Assembly (NCBI RefSeq): GCF_963677125.1
Contig: NZ_OY781882.1
Coordinates: 3,294,501 to 3,358,500 of the forward strand
DNA from: an uncultured Desulfobacter sp.
GTDB taxonomy: Bacteria > Desulfobacterota > Desulfobacteria > Desulfobacterales > Desulfobacteraceae
Direction: 5' to 3'
Length of the DNA stretch: 64,000 nucleotides
A program made the translations under genes and the position numbers. The notes beneath the pieces were generated by a model. It was not told the origin of the DNA, did not search any database, and worked only from the letters and a program-made list of their open reading frames with translations. The stretch's first letter is position 1. Every line of letters starts with the position of its first letter. Positions 51,214 through 60,505 of this stretch are shown in pieces.

Positions 51214-52586
51214 ATTGCACCTTCCTTTCCGGTTGGGGTCTGCCGCCTGGGGACCAAGTCCCATACCGGGCTTGTAACGGTTCCGTGCACTTCTTCTGCA
51301 AAATTGACCATGCCTTCAAAGCCGACCAGGGGGATTTTGCGTTCATGGTTATGGTCGCAGAACCCGATGCCCATCTTATAGGCAATGGGCCGTTCCTTAA
51401 CGCCGCCGATGAACAGATCCGCGTCTTTTTCTACGGCATACTTGGCCAGTTCCAGGGGGTTAGAGTCGTCTAAAATCACGGTGCCCTCGTTGCACATCTG
51501 ACGGAGCACCTCATAATCTTCCTTGGTGCCGGTCTGGGAACCGGCCAAAATCACTTCCATGCCCAGGGTTTTCAATGCCTTGATCAAGGAGAACGCCTTG
51601 AACGCGCCGCCCACGTAGATGGCGGCCTTTTTGCCTTCAAGATCGTTTCTCATGCCTTCCAGGCGGGGAACAATGGCCTGGACCTCTTTTTTGATCAGTT
51701 CCTGGGTCTTTTTCAGAATTTCTGCGTTTTTCTTAAAGTGGACGGCCACCTTGTAAAGGGCCTCGGAGGTATCTTCGATGCCGAAGTAGGAGACTCTCGT
51801 AAAAGGAATGCCGTACTCTTTTTCCATCTGCTTGGCCAGATGGGTCACGGACCCTGAACACTGAACCACGTTCAGGGCGGCATTCTTTGCCTGCTGGACC
51901 TCTTCCACCCGGCCGTCGCCGGTGATCACCGAGACCACCTTGACTCCCATGGCTTCATAATATTTTTTGATGATCCATGTCTCTCCGCCAATATTGAATT
52001 CGCCCATAATATTGATGGAGTCGGGGATGGTGGCCTGGGGGGCCGGATTTCTTTCGATCAGACTGAACAAGGCGTCGCATGCCGCCTTGTATCCGTCTTT
52101 TTTGGTTCCTTTAAACCCTTCAGAGTGGACAGCGATGACAGGAATGTTGGTCTCTTCTTCGACCTGGCGGCAGACCGCGTCCACGTCATCACCAATAATG
52201 CCCACAATGCAGGTGCAGTAAATAAAGGCAGCTTTGGGCGAGTACTTTTCAATGAGTTCAAGTAACGCTTTTTTCAGCTTTTTTTCACCGCCATAAATAA
52301 TATCGGTCTCTGACAGGTCGGTGGAAAAACTCATCCGGTGAAGCTCCGGGCCCGACGATTGGGCCCCTCTGATGTCCCAGGTATAGGAGGCGCACCCGAT
52401 GGGGCCGTGAATCAGATGCAGGGCGTCGGCGATTGGGTAAAGCACCACCCTGGAGCCGCAGAATACACAGGCTCTCTGACTGACTGCGCCGGCCAGACTC
52501 TTGGTTTCACATTCCATCTCAAAGGGCTGGTTACCCTTCTGGTAGATCTGTTTTTCTCTCTGTTTGAGTACCGATATGGAGGTCAT
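51210..52586 (-). CDS. nifE: Nitrogenase cofactor scaffold protein NifE
   Basis: The 458-residue protein is the NifD-like subunit of the NifEN scaffold. CVFCGSRVVLYPIADALHLI, HGPIGCASYTWDIRGA and TCIVGIIGDDVDAV give the family. It lies 35 bp after nifK and overlaps nifN. The order nifK-E-N in one run suggests cotranscription from the nifH promoter. Confidence 0.95.
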   Translation of the reverse strand: MTSISVLKQREKQIYQKGNQPFEMECETKSLAGAVSQRACVFCGSRVVLYPIADALHLIHGPIGCASYTWDIRGAQSSGPELHRMSFSTDLSETDIIYGGEKKLKKALLELIEKYSPKAAFIYCTCIVGIIGDDVDAVCRQVEEETNIPVIAVHSEGFKGTKKDGYKAACDALFSLIERNPAPQATIPDSINIMGEFNIGGETWIIKKYYEAMGVKVVSVITGDGRVEEVQQAKNAALNVVQCSGSVTHLAKQMEKEYGIPFTRVSYFGIEDTSEALYKVAVHFKKNAEILKKTQELIKKEVQAIVPRLEGMRNDLEGKKAAIYVGGAFKAFSLIKALKTLGMEVILAGSQTGTKEDYEVLRQMCNEGTVILDDSNPLELAKYAVEKDADLFIGGVKERPIAYKMGIGFCDHNHERKIPLVGFEGMVNFAEEVHGTVTSPVWDLVPRRQTPTGKEGAI

Positions 52587-52621
52587 GTTATTTATCCTTT
52601 ACTGCTTTAGTTGCGCAGATA

Positions 52622-53998
52622 CTATTCTACCAGTTCAAAGGTCTCTTCGGATGCATCCCGGTCCTTGCGGTCCATGAGAACGCCCAGGATTTTTTCCAGG
52701 AAACGCAGACCGCCTGAGTACCCGACTGTGGGAAAGTAGGAGTGGCCGATGCGGTCCAGGATGGGGAATCCGTGACGTACAAAGGGGATATCCTCGTCTC
52801 TGGCCATGTACTTGCCGTAGGTGTTGCAGATGAGCAGGTCCACAGGTTCATTCTTGATCCACTGATGTAACAGGAACATGTCGCCGGGGTTCTTGACATT
52901 GATATCGTCGCCGAACTTGGCGGTGATCTCTTTGATCCGTTTGGTAAAGGCCTTGCCCGGGGTACCGGAAACGATATGAACCGGTTTCATGCCGATGGTC
53001 ACCAGGAACTCAACCAAGGGGATGAGCTGATCCGGGTCGCCGGCCAGCGCCACTTTTTTGCCGTACAGATGGGGCTGCATGTCTGAAATGACGTCCAGCA
53101 GCTGTCCGCGTTCCTGGGTCACAGAATCAGGTACGGTAACGCCGGCGACGGTGCGCAGGGCATCAACAAACCGGTCTGTGGCCAACAAGCCGATGGGCAG
53201 ATCCAGCACCTGGCCGGGCACCTTGAACTGACTGTCAAGGGCTTTGACTGCATCAGCAGTGGCCCAGGCACCCATGCCGATGGAACCAATACTGTCGCCG
53301 GTGCTTTTCAGTTCTTCAATGCTTGTGCCGCCCTTGGGGTACATCTCAAACTTTCCGGTGAGCGGTCCGTTCACAATGCCGGAGGTGTCCGGAAACAGGA
53401 TGGACCCAACACCCATCATTGTGGCAATTCTTTTGATTTCAGCCATATCCGAAGGTTCTACAAAGCCTGGGATAAGATTGACTTTACCGTTGGATGTGCC
53501 GGTCTTTTCGGCCATCTGAATGGCGATGGACTTTACCATATTGGCATAGCCTGTGACATGGGACCCTACATAGGACGGTGTTGCCGTATGAACGACATAC
53601 TTGCCTTCGGGGATGGTGCCGTCTTTTTTGGCTTTTCTGACAATCTGGTTCACGTCGTCGCCGATGGTCTCGGACAGACAGGTGGTATGCACCGCAACCA
53701 CGTCCGGGTTGTAGGTGGTGAAGATGGTTAACAGGGCCTGGAGCAGGTTGGCCTGGCCGCCGAATACCGATGCACCTTCTGTAAAGGAGGAGGTGGCCGC
53801 CATGATGGGCTCACGGTAATGACGGGTCAAAGTGGATCTGTGATAGGCGCAGCAGCCCTGGGAGCCGTGGCTGTGGGGCAGGCAGGCGTGGATGCCGAGG
53901 CCCGCGTACATGGCGCCGATGGGCTGACAGGTCTTGGCCGGGTTAACTGCCAGGGCTTTTCTTTCTACAATCTCTTTGGGTGTATGTCGAAGCAGCAT
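52622..53998 (-). CDS. nifK: Molybdenum nitrogenase MoFe protein beta chain (short, group II)
   Basis: The 458-residue chain carries P-cluster ligands in CQPIGAMYAGLGIHACLPHS, GSQGCCAYHRSTL and TTCLSETIGDDVNQIV. It lacks the roughly 50 N-terminal residues of Azotobacter NifK, as in the clostridial protein of about 458 residues. The active form is an alpha2-beta2 tetramer with NifD. It is separated from nifD by 73 bp and followed by nifE after 35 bp. Confidence 0.96.
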   Translation of the reverse strand: MLLRHTPKEIVERKALAVNPAKTCQPIGAMYAGLGIHACLPHSHGSQGCCAYHRSTLTRHYREPIMAATSSFTEGASVFGGQANLLQALLTIFTTYNPDVVAVHTTCLSETIGDDVNQIVRKAKKDGTIPEGKYVVHTATPSYVGSHVTGYANMVKSIAIQMAEKTGTSNGKVNLIPGFVEPSDMAEIKRIATMMGVGSILFPDTSGIVNGPLTGKFEMYPKGGTSIEELKSTGDSIGSIGMGAWATADAVKALDSQFKVPGQVLDLPIGLLATDRFVDALRTVAGVTVPDSVTQERGQLLDVISDMQPHLYGKKVALAGDPDQLIPLVEFLVTIGMKPVHIVSGTPGKAFTKRIKEITAKFGDDINVKNPGDMFLLHQWIKNEPVDLLICNTYGKYMARDEDIPFVRHGFPILDRIGHSYFPTVGYSGGLRFLEKILGVLMDRKDRDASEETFELVE

Positions 53999-54071
53999 AA
54001 GTTTCTCCTGTTGCTTTTATATCTTAAAGTTTTAACGTTTAACTATTATTTTACAGCCTGTTTGCAGGACA

Positions 54072-55676
54072 TTAAGCTTCCTGCCAAGGGGCTTTCAGGT
54101 AATCCCAGATGTTGGCGTTGAGCATGCGGTCAATTTCATCATAAAAGTTCATTGCACCTTTAAATACCGCATAGGGTCCGCCTGAATCATAGGAGTGGAG
54201 CTGCTTCATGGGAATACCGTGTTTCTGGACTGCGTACTTTTCCTTGATACCGGCACAGAAGATGTCGGGCTTGTACATTTCGATCAGGGTTTCTGTTTCA
54301 TGCTGGCTGATGTCATCAACAATCAGGGACCCTTCTGCCATGTCAGGTACCATGCCTTCATACTCTTTGAACGGAAAGCCTTTTGCTTCCAGGGCTTTCA
54401 TCTGATCTTCGGTCTTTCTGGGGTTGTACCGGGTCTCATCCGCTTCAATTTCCAGTTCCTCGATGTTCCTGGAATCCGCGTCAATCTTGATGTCCGGAAT
54501 GACGTGGCGTCCTTCATAGTCATCCCTGTGGGCAAACTCGTAACCGGCGGAGAGTACTTCCATGCCGATGTCCCTGAACAGTTCCTGGTAGTGATGGGCA
54601 CGGGAGCCGCCAACGAACATCATGGCGGTTTTACCTTCACAGCGGGGTTTGATCTCTGCGATCTTGGCTTCAACAGGACCCATTTCCTCGGCAATTACCT
54701 TTTCAACGGTGTCGATGAGCTCCTGGTCTTCAAAATAAGCTGCGATTTTACGCAGACTGCTGGCGGTGGACCGGGGTCCCAGGAAACTGATCTTGATCCA
54801 GGGGATACCGTATTTGATCTCGAGCATGTCCGCCACGTAGTTAATTGATCTGTGGCACATAACCGCGTTCAGGTCTGCGGTGTGGCAGTTGGCAAACTGG
54901 TCAACGGTAGAGTTGCCGGAGAATGTGGACACAACACTGATGCCGCATTTTTCCAGCAGGTCGTCAATAATGAATGCGTCGCCGCCGATGTTGTACTCAC
55001 CCAAAAGGTTGATCTTAAATTTGGCGTCGGAGATGGTGTCATCCAGACCCACAACATGGGTAAAAATAGCGTTGTTGGCAATATGATGACCTGCAGACTG
55101 ACTTACACCTTTGTAACCTTCACAGGAGAAACCAAATATATTGATGCCAAGTTTTGCCTTCATCTCCCTGGCTACGGCATGGATGTCATCACCGATCAGG
55201 CCCACCGGACAGGTGGAGAAGATGGAGATGGATTTGGGTTTGAAAATGTCGTAAGCTTCCTGGATGGCAGCCTTGAGCTTCTTTTCCCCGCCGAAAACAA
55301 TGTCTTCGTCCTGCATGTCCGTGGAAAAGCAGTAGGGCATAAAGTTATCTGATTCCGGTGTTTCGGGGCGGGTCTGGTTACGCCGGGTCAGCCAGGAGTA
55401 GAATCCGCAGCCGATGGGGCCATGGGTCAGGTTGATGATGTCCCGGGTCGGGCCCATGATAACGCCCTTGCAGCCGGCGTAGCAGCAGCCTCTCTGGGTG
55501 ATGATACCCGGGACGGTCCTGACGTTGGCACCGACCTTGAGACCTTCTTTTTCTTCTTCGCTGGAAACCGGCGTGATCTGTTTGCCGCGTTTCCGGGCCA
55601 CTTTAGGTGGATACTTGGCCAGTATTTCTTTTTTTACATCTTCCGGGTTAACGGTAATGGTTCGTTCGCCTGTCAT
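54072..55676 (-). CDS. nifD: Molybdenum nitrogenase MoFe protein alpha chain with group II insertion
   Basis: The 534-residue chain holds the FeMo-cofactor. P-cluster Cys stand in QRGCCYAGCKG near 63, HGPIGCGFYSW near 89 and FSTCPVGLIGDD near 154; the cofactor Cys lies in NAVMCHRSINY near 274 and the His in KQLHSYDSGGPYAVF. An insertion of about 50 residues (RNIEELEIEADETRYNPRKT and following, about 405-455) is the mark of clostridial and other group II NifD. It is separated from nifH by 101 bp and from nifK by 73 bp. Confidence 0.97.
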   Translation of the reverse strand: MTGERTITVNPEDVKKEILAKYPPKVARKRGKQITPVSSEEEKEGLKVGANVRTVPGIITQRGCCYAGCKGVIMGPTRDIINLTHGPIGCGFYSWLTRRNQTRPETPESDNFMPYCFSTDMQDEDIVFGGEKKLKAAIQEAYDIFKPKSISIFSTCPVGLIGDDIHAVAREMKAKLGINIFGFSCEGYKGVSQSAGHHIANNAIFTHVVGLDDTISDAKFKINLLGEYNIGGDAFIIDDLLEKCGISVVSTFSGNSTVDQFANCHTADLNAVMCHRSINYVADMLEIKYGIPWIKISFLGPRSTASSLRKIAAYFEDQELIDTVEKVIAEEMGPVEAKIAEIKPRCEGKTAMMFVGGSRAHHYQELFRDIGMEVLSAGYEFAHRDDYEGRHVIPDIKIDADSRNIEELEIEADETRYNPRKTEDQMKALEAKGFPFKEYEGMVPDMAEGSLIVDDISQHETETLIEMYKPDIFCAGIKEKYAVQKHGIPMKQLHSYDSGGPYAVFKGAMNFYDEIDRMLNANIWDYLKAPWQEA

Positions 55677-55777
55677 ATGTTTATACCCCTATCTTATCTC
55701 TTGTGTTGTTTTGCTTTAAATTCATCAAGAATGGTGTCTTTGCTAAGTACCCCCGTTAGGGTCCTGCGGTTATTGGT

Positions 55778-56602
55778 TTATGAAGCGATCCCGTATTCAA
55801 TGAGCATGTTTTCCAGTTCTTCAATTTCCAGCGGTGTGGGAATAACGAACAGTTCGTTTTCGTCCATTTTTTTGGATAATGCACGGTATTCGTCTGCCTG
55901 GGGATGCTCGGGAGCAAAATCAATTACGGTTTTTCTGTTGATCTCAGCCTGCTGAACCATGTTGTCTCTGGGAACAAAGTGAAGCATCTGGGTACCCAGT
56001 TTTTTGGCCAACTGCTGAATCATCTCTTCTTCGTTGTCAACCATACGGGAGTTACAGATCAAACCGCCAAGACGGACGCCGCCGGACTGGGCAAATTTCA
56101 CGATACCTTTACAGATGTTGTTGGCAGCGTACATGGCCATCATCTCGCCGGATACAACAATATAGATCTCCTGGGCTTTACCTTCACGAATCGGCATTGC
56201 AAAACCACCGCAAACAACGTCGCCGAGAACATCATAGAATACATAGTCCAGGTTCTGCTCTTCGTCATAGGCACCCAGCTGTTCCAGCAGGTTAATAGAG
56301 GTGATGATACCGCGGCCTGCACAACCAACACCGGGTTCGGGTCCGCCGGACTCTGTACAAAGCGTTCCGCCGTATCCTTCTTTTCTTACGTCTTCAAGTT
56401 CAACATCTTCACCCTCTTCTCTCAGGGTATCCAGAACGGTTTTCTGGGCCAGGCCGTTGAGCATGAGACGTGTGGAGTCAGACTTGGGGTCACATCCCAC
56501 GATCATGATTTTTTTACCGGCTTCCACCAGTCCTGCAACAGTGTTCTGGGTTGTAGTGGATTTGCCGATGCCGCCTTTTCCGTAGATTGCTACTTTTCTC
56601 AT
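55778..56602 (-). CDS. nifH: Nitrogenase iron protein
   Basis: The 274-residue dimer subunit uses MgATP to drive electrons to MoFe protein. The P-loop GKGGIGKSTTTQN is at 8-20; the two [4Fe-4S] ligands are Cys in VGCAGRGIITS and DVVCGGFAMPIR. The Arg after the first Cys, a target of ADP-ribosylation in some species, is present, though no DraT/DraG gene is seen. A sigma-54 promoter lies 117 bp or more upstream. nifH is first in the operon. Confidence 0.98.
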   Translation of the reverse strand: MRKVAIYGKGGIGKSTTTQNTVAGLVEAGKKIMIVGCDPKSDSTRLMLNGLAQKTVLDTLREEGEDVELEDVRKEGYGGTLCTESGGPEPGVGCAGRGIITSINLLEQLGAYDEEQNLDYVFYDVLGDVVCGGFAMPIREGKAQEIYIVVSGEMMAMYAANNICKGIVKFAQSGGVRLGGLICNSRMVDNEEEMIQQLAKKLGTQMLHFVPRDNMVQQAEINRKTVIDFAPEHPQADEYRALSKKMDENELFVIPTPLEIEELENMLIEYGIAS

Positions 56603-56657
56603 AATTTCTTACTCCTTAATAATTAGTTTAAAAATGATCCTTAAATTTTATGTTTTT

Positions 56658-56678
56658 AACTAAAAGCTATTTTTAGTT
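56658..56678 (-). other. Hairpin in the nifH leader
   Basis: AACTAAAA (56658-56665) and TTTTAGTT (56671-56678) form a perfect 8-bp stem between the predicted start of transcription (near 56719) and the nifH ATG. It could stabilise the messenger, which is common for nifH. Confidence 0.6.
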
Positions 56679-56730
56679 GTTCTTTAGTTCACCGACAAAC
56701 ACACTGTCCGCCGTTGCAATACCTATAATT

Positions 56731-56745
56731 GCAACCGCCGTTCCA
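56731..56745 (-). promoter_or_regulatory. Sigma-54 promoter of nifH
   Basis: The minus strand reads TGGAACGGCGGTTGC (56745 down to 56731), which matches the consensus TGGCACG-N4-TTGC with one mismatch and the required GG-N10-GC spacing. The expected start is near 56719. No perfect NifA site (TGT-N10-ACA) was found upstream; TGT-N11-ACA is present near 56824. Confidence 0.85.
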
Positions 56746-57169
56746 CCCATGGGCCCAATGAATAAAAAAAAATCTAACTTATTTGAATTACATTTATTTT
56801 AAATAAAAAATATTTTTTATTCGTGTTGCCAAAATTCACAAAAGACATATATAACACAAAAATGAAATTATTAATCATCCAAATATGTAATTAGTTGTCC
56901 GAACATAAATTATTGTTCAGAAGTATATTTTGTAGCGAAGAAAAAAATAAATTTTTTCGTGGAACTTTAGCAAGAATAGGCAGGATATTGGAGAACAAAC
57001 CCTATTTAGGGCGGGTTTGTTCTTTAGATACAAAAATGAAATTTTTTAATTTAAGGCTACTTTTTCATCAACAGACATTTGAGAATAACCGCGAATGCGG
57101 AAGATGCGGAAAGATTAACTCTTCAACCTTTTGAACAAAATTTTTTATTACAGATGTTAGGTAAGACGC
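56746..57169 (-). other. nifH upstream region with two GAACA/TGTTC palindromes
   Basis: No gene is supported here. GAACA-N8-TGTTC stands at 56901-56918. A perfect 10-bp stem GAACAAACCC/GGGTTTGTTC stands at 56993-57022, and TTGTTCTTTAG repeats near 56677 and 57017. They may be operators or an end to the mod transcript; there is no strong T-run. The short TTG-start frame at 56895-57134 crosses these palindromes and shows no known pattern. Confidence 0.5.
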
Positions 57170-57625
57170 TTAATTCAAAGATTTAACCAGACAGATCAAT
57201 GGGGTGCGCTGCCAATTTGCCTTATCATAAAACTCAAGGCTATCCCGATCATCTTTTTTTGCAAGCAGGGAAATGGATTTTATACCCTTATTTAAGGCCC
57301 AGTCTTCAATGGCTGACAACAAAAGCGTGGCAACTTCTTTCTTTTTACATTTACGGTCCACAATCAGATCATTCACCACGGCATTAATATTACCCTGAAC
57401 CATTGAAATTTGCGCCTGGGCCGTACACATGCCAACAATTGTGTCATTCATCCACGCAACTTTCACGGCTCTGTGCTTTCCGCATCCGTCGAGCATCAAC
57501 CGCAATCCCCGGGCCTGATCCCCATAATTAAATTCCATACCCTGCTCTATTACAAACTGCTGGGCTATCAGAGGTAACATGAGATCCACATCGACCGGAC
57601 GCGCATCTTTGATAATAATTTCCAT
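57170..57625 (-). CDS. GNAT-family acetyltransferase
   Basis: The 151-residue protein has the GNAT fold: KDARPVDVDLMLPLIAQQF at the start, VVNDLIVDRKCKKKEVATLL (coenzyme A loop region, with the RxxGxG replaced by RKCKKKE), and SLEFYDKANWQRTP at the end. The substrate is not known. It follows modC by 10 bp and probably shares its transcript; a link to molybdate or nitrogen metabolism is suggested only by place. Confidence 0.8.
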   Translation of the reverse strand: MEIIIKDARPVDVDLMLPLIAQQFVIEQGMEFNYGDQARGLRLMLDGCGKHRAVKVAWMNDTIVGMCTAQAQISMVQGNINAVVNDLIVDRKCKKKEVATLLLSAIEDWALNKGIKSISLLAKKDDRDSLEFYDKANWQRTPLICLVKSLN

Positions 57626-57635
57626 ATTTTTTCCT

Positions 57636-58691
57636 CTAAAATATTTTTTTAAACGCCGATGCCTTTATCGCCGCCACTACCGTGGCACCGTTTTCGATTC
57701 CCAACTCATATACTGACTCGGGAACAATCTGGGCAATCAGATATTCATTACCACAGACAAGCTCCACACGCACACGATTTCCGCTGCTGTAAATATTTGT
57801 CACAGTACATTCCAAAAGATTTCTAGCACTTGTTGCCTCCGGATGCCGTTTAAAAAGAAGAATATCACGGGAATCGAGTTCAAAAAGATTTTCTTGACCC
57901 TCTGCCGGTTCTGTAAGAATAAGATGAGCATCCCCCCATTTATAAAGGAACAGATCTTTATAGGGCGAAGCACCACCCAAATGAAGCAAATTGACATAAC
58001 TTTCAAGACCGCTGCCCCAGGATTTTTTCACCAGTTCTTCGGCCGCACTGCGCTGCTGAATACGCCCCTTTTCGATCACCAGAACCTCATCGGTCATCAT
58101 CCGCATTTCCAGCACTGAATGACTGATAAAAATCATGGGAATTCCATAATTGTCGAAAACATTTCTCAAATAGGGAATAATCTGAAATTTATACCCTTCA
58201 TCCAACGCCGAAAGCGGCTCATCCATGAGGATGAGCCGCGGATTTGACAGCACCGTCCTGGCCAGGGCAATGCGCTGCCGCTCTCCGCCCGACAGCGTGG
58301 ATACATCCCGGGACAAAAGCTGCGTCACCCCAAGCACCTTAAAAAGACCATCAGGATCAATCTGTCTATGTGCCGCTTTGACCCGTTTATATCCATAAAA
58401 AATATTTTTTTTAACGCTCATATGGGGAAACAAATGGGCATGCTGAAACACAACACCCACATTACGTTGATCCGGCTTCAAATTAATTTTTTTCTTTGCA
58501 TCAAAAAGGACGGTGTCACCCAATCGAATCACCCCGCTGTCCGGCAGGTCCAGGCCGGACAGCAGATTCATAATTGTTGATTTACCACTCCCTGACGGAC
58601 CGAAAATCCCCGTCCGTGAAGAGGACAGACTAAAAGCAACATCAAGAGTAAAATCCTTAAACCTTTTTTTTAATTCAACATCTAACTGCAC
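57636..58691 (-). CDS. modC: Molybdate ABC transporter ATP-binding protein
   Basis: The 351-residue ATPase has Walker A GPSGSGKST, Q-loop VVFQHAHLFPHM, signature LSGGERQRIALART and Walker B LILMDEPLSALD. The C-terminal part (LLECTVTNIYSSGNRVRVEL) is a TOBE/MOP-type molybdate-binding domain. The GTG start at 58691 lies 2 bp beyond the modB stop with AGGAG nine bases before; ATG starts further upstream lie inside modB. Confidence 0.94.
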   Translation of the reverse strand: MQLDVELKKRFKDFTLDVAFSLSSSRTGIFGPSGSGKSTIMNLLSGLDLPDSGVIRLGDTVLFDAKKKINLKPDQRNVGVVFQHAHLFPHMSVKKNIFYGYKRVKAAHRQIDPDGLFKVLGVTQLLSRDVSTLSGGERQRIALARTVLSNPRLILMDEPLSALDEGYKFQIIPYLRNVFDNYGIPMIFISHSVLEMRMMTDEVLVIEKGRIQQRSAAEELVKKSWGSGLESYVNLLHLGGASPYKDLFLYKWGDAHLILTEPAEGQENLFELDSRDILLFKRHPEATSARNLLECTVTNIYSSGNRVRVELVCGNEYLIAQIVPESVYELGIENGATVVAAIKASAFKKIF

Positions 58692-58693
58692 CG

Positions 58694-59392
58694 CTACTTT
58701 CTCCTGAACCTGCGGTTTATCCCCTCGCTGACAAGAAGGATGGCAAAAGAAAGACTGATGGAGACCAGACAAAGTGTCAACGCCATCCGGTCGCCACCCG
58801 GAACAGAGGTATATTCATAAATTGCCAGAGGTATTGTCTGTGTCACCCCCGGAATATTGCCGGCCAGAATAACGGTTGCACCAAACTCACCAAGATTTCT
58901 GGCAAACATCAACGACATCCCGGCAAAAATCGCCCGCCCGCTCAATGGTAGAACAATGGTAAAAAAACTATCCCACCATCCCGCACCAAGGGTTCGTGAC
59001 ACTGAAATGTAGGATTGGTCCACCGCCTCCATACCAATACGGATCGAACGAACCATCAAGGGAAACCCAACGACCGCAGAGGCAATGACCGCGCCGGTAA
59101 GGGAAAAAACGACCTGGATACCCAAAAAGTTCAAAAACTTACCAATAAAACCATTGGAGCCGAAGGAGAGCAGTAACAAATACCCAACCACCACCGGCGG
59201 CAAAACCAACGGTAAACTGATAACTCCTTCTACCAGCGCTTTACCTCTGGTTTTGCCAAAGGCAAGAAAATATCCACAAGCAATCCCAAAGGGGGTTGAA
59301 ATCAAGGTCGCCGAACAAGCGACCTTGAGAGAAAGGACAATGGCAGATATATCCTGAGACGACAGTGACAAAATTGCAACTTCATTTATCAT
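58694..59392 (-). CDS. modB: Molybdate ABC transporter permease
   Basis: The 232-residue membrane protein has five to six helices and the EAA-like loop (GMEAVDQSYISVSRTLGAGW). It forms the channel for molybdate. It lies between modA (8 bp) and modC (2 bp). The ATG at 59392 is preferred; a TTG two codons earlier is possible. The gene follows modA too closely for its own promoter. Confidence 0.94.
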   Translation of the reverse strand: MINEVAILSLSSQDISAIVLSLKVACSATLISTPFGIACGYFLAFGKTRGKALVEGVISLPLVLPPVVVGYLLLLSFGSNGFIGKFLNFLGIQVVFSLTGAVIASAVVGFPLMVRSIRIGMEAVDQSYISVSRTLGAGWWDSFFTIVLPLSGRAIFAGMSLMFARNLGEFGATVILAGNIPGVTQTIPLAIYEYTSVPGGDRMALTLCLVSISLSFAILLVSEGINRRFRRK

Positions 59393-59400
59393 GGTCAATA

Positions 59401-60156
59401 TCAGGGCAGCGTAAAGCCAAGACGAACCATTTCCGGATGAGCCATCTCAGAAACAATATAGTCATAAAAGAGTTTAGCATCAGCATTTCCATCACTTTCC
59501 TTTGTCATTGCAACCGGATAGGTTACCCGGCTATAAAGTTCAATGGGCACTTCGAACAGAATCTTGGCACCGATGGCGAGCATGGCATCCGTTTTATAAA
59601 CAAATGCGCCATCAGTCTCTCCTCGATCGGCATAGATCAGCGCCTGGCGAACATCCTTTGCCATGACCAGTTGCCCTTTTTTAAGCATTGAATCATATAT
59701 CCCCTCTTTATCCATAGCCTGCTTTGCATACTGACCGGCAGGTACACTGCTGGGACTACCCAGTGCAACACGCGTTAACTTCTGCAAATCGGCCATGGAA
59801 TGGGCGTTCGTACTTGATTTACCCACAAAAACCAACGCGTTGTGGGCAAATATTTTTTTTGTATCCGTCTTAATCTTACCCTTTTCAATCAAATGCGTCA
59901 TCCACTTGGGATTGGCAGAAACATAGATATCTGCAGGTGCTCCCTGTTCTATTTGCTTTGCCAAAGCACCGGATGATGCAAAATTAGGAACAATTTTGAC
60001 ATCCGGATGCTGCGTTTGAAACTGTACTATCAAATTATTACACAGATTGCTCATACTCTTTGCCACCGAAACACGAACTGACCCAGCTTGAGCCTGGGCG
60101 CTGAATACCAGCACCATAAAAATAACAAAAATGTTTAATCCGCAAATCCTTTTCAT
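59401..60156 (-). CDS. modA: Molybdate-binding periplasmic protein
   Basis: The 251-residue protein has a signal peptide (KRICGLNIFVIFMVLVFSAQAQA) and the molybdate-binding pattern NFASSGALAKQIEQGAPADI near 65-85 and VFVGKSSTNAH. The start at 60156 follows AAAAAGGAGT; the longer frame upstream lacks a signal peptide. It begins modABC and thus supplies molybdenum to the nitrogenase encoded just downstream. Confidence 0.93.
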   Translation of the reverse strand: MKRICGLNIFVIFMVLVFSAQAQAGSVRVSVAKSMSNLCNNLIVQFQTQHPDVKIVPNFASSGALAKQIEQGAPADIYVSANPKWMTHLIEKGKIKTDTKKIFAHNALVFVGKSSTNAHSMADLQKLTRVALGSPSSVPAGQYAKQAMDKEGIYDSMLKKGQLVMAKDVRQALIYADRGETDGAFVYKTDAMLAIGAKILFEVPIELYSRVTYPVAMTKESDGNADAKLFYDYIVSEMAHPEMVRLGFTLP

Positions 60157-60392
60157 AATAAATACTCCTTTTTTGTATTTATCCGTTTTAAATGAAAGCC
60201 ACAAGCCTTTATTGTATTGCTTCCACATGTTGTTATGGGTCGAGCTTGGGTCTTTATATCCCAAATCAGCCCAAGACCAATATTCGGAATACGGGTATCA
60301 TCGACGGCAAAACAATGTCAAGTCATATTTTCAAGCTACTATTGTCGTTTAAAAAATACTGAAAATGATGATATTTTTCGGTCGCACCATAA

Positions 60393-60425
60393 AAACTCAA
60401 AAAAAATGATATTTTTTTTGAGTTT
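60393..60425. promoter_or_regulatory. Perfect 15-bp inverted repeat in a divergent promoter region
   Basis: AAACTCAAAAAAAAT (60393-60407) is exactly mirrored by ATTTTTTTTGAGTTT (60411-60425) with three bases between. It lies between modA and the Nif11-type gene, 20 bp upstream of the latter's sigma-54 -24 element. It may be an operator or a bidirectional terminator; known ModE sites differ from it. Confidence 0.6.
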
Positions 60426-60445
60426 ACAAAATATTTAATCACAAC

Positions 60446-60460
60446 TGGAACACTGTTTGC
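60446..60460 (+). promoter_or_regulatory. Sigma-54 promoter of the Nif11-type gene
   Basis: TGGAACACTGTTTGC (60446-60460) has the GG-N10-GC spacing and matches TGGCACG-N4-TTGC with two differences. The expected transcript starts near 60472, 34 bp before the ATG. The nifH promoter starts with the same TGGAAC. Confidence 0.82.
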
Positions 60461-60505
60461 ATTAATTTTGTCATTATTTAACCAATTAATTAATGGAGAA
60501 TTAAA

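Noticed and set aside
54072..56602. Vanadium or iron-only nitrogenase
   Set aside because: There is no vnfG/anfG delta subunit, NifD and NifK have group II Mo-type features, and nifE, nifN, nifV and modABC are linked.
56895..57134. A 79-codon frame upstream of nifH on the plus strand
   Set aside because: It starts with TTG, has no ribosome site, runs across two palindromes and shows no family pattern.
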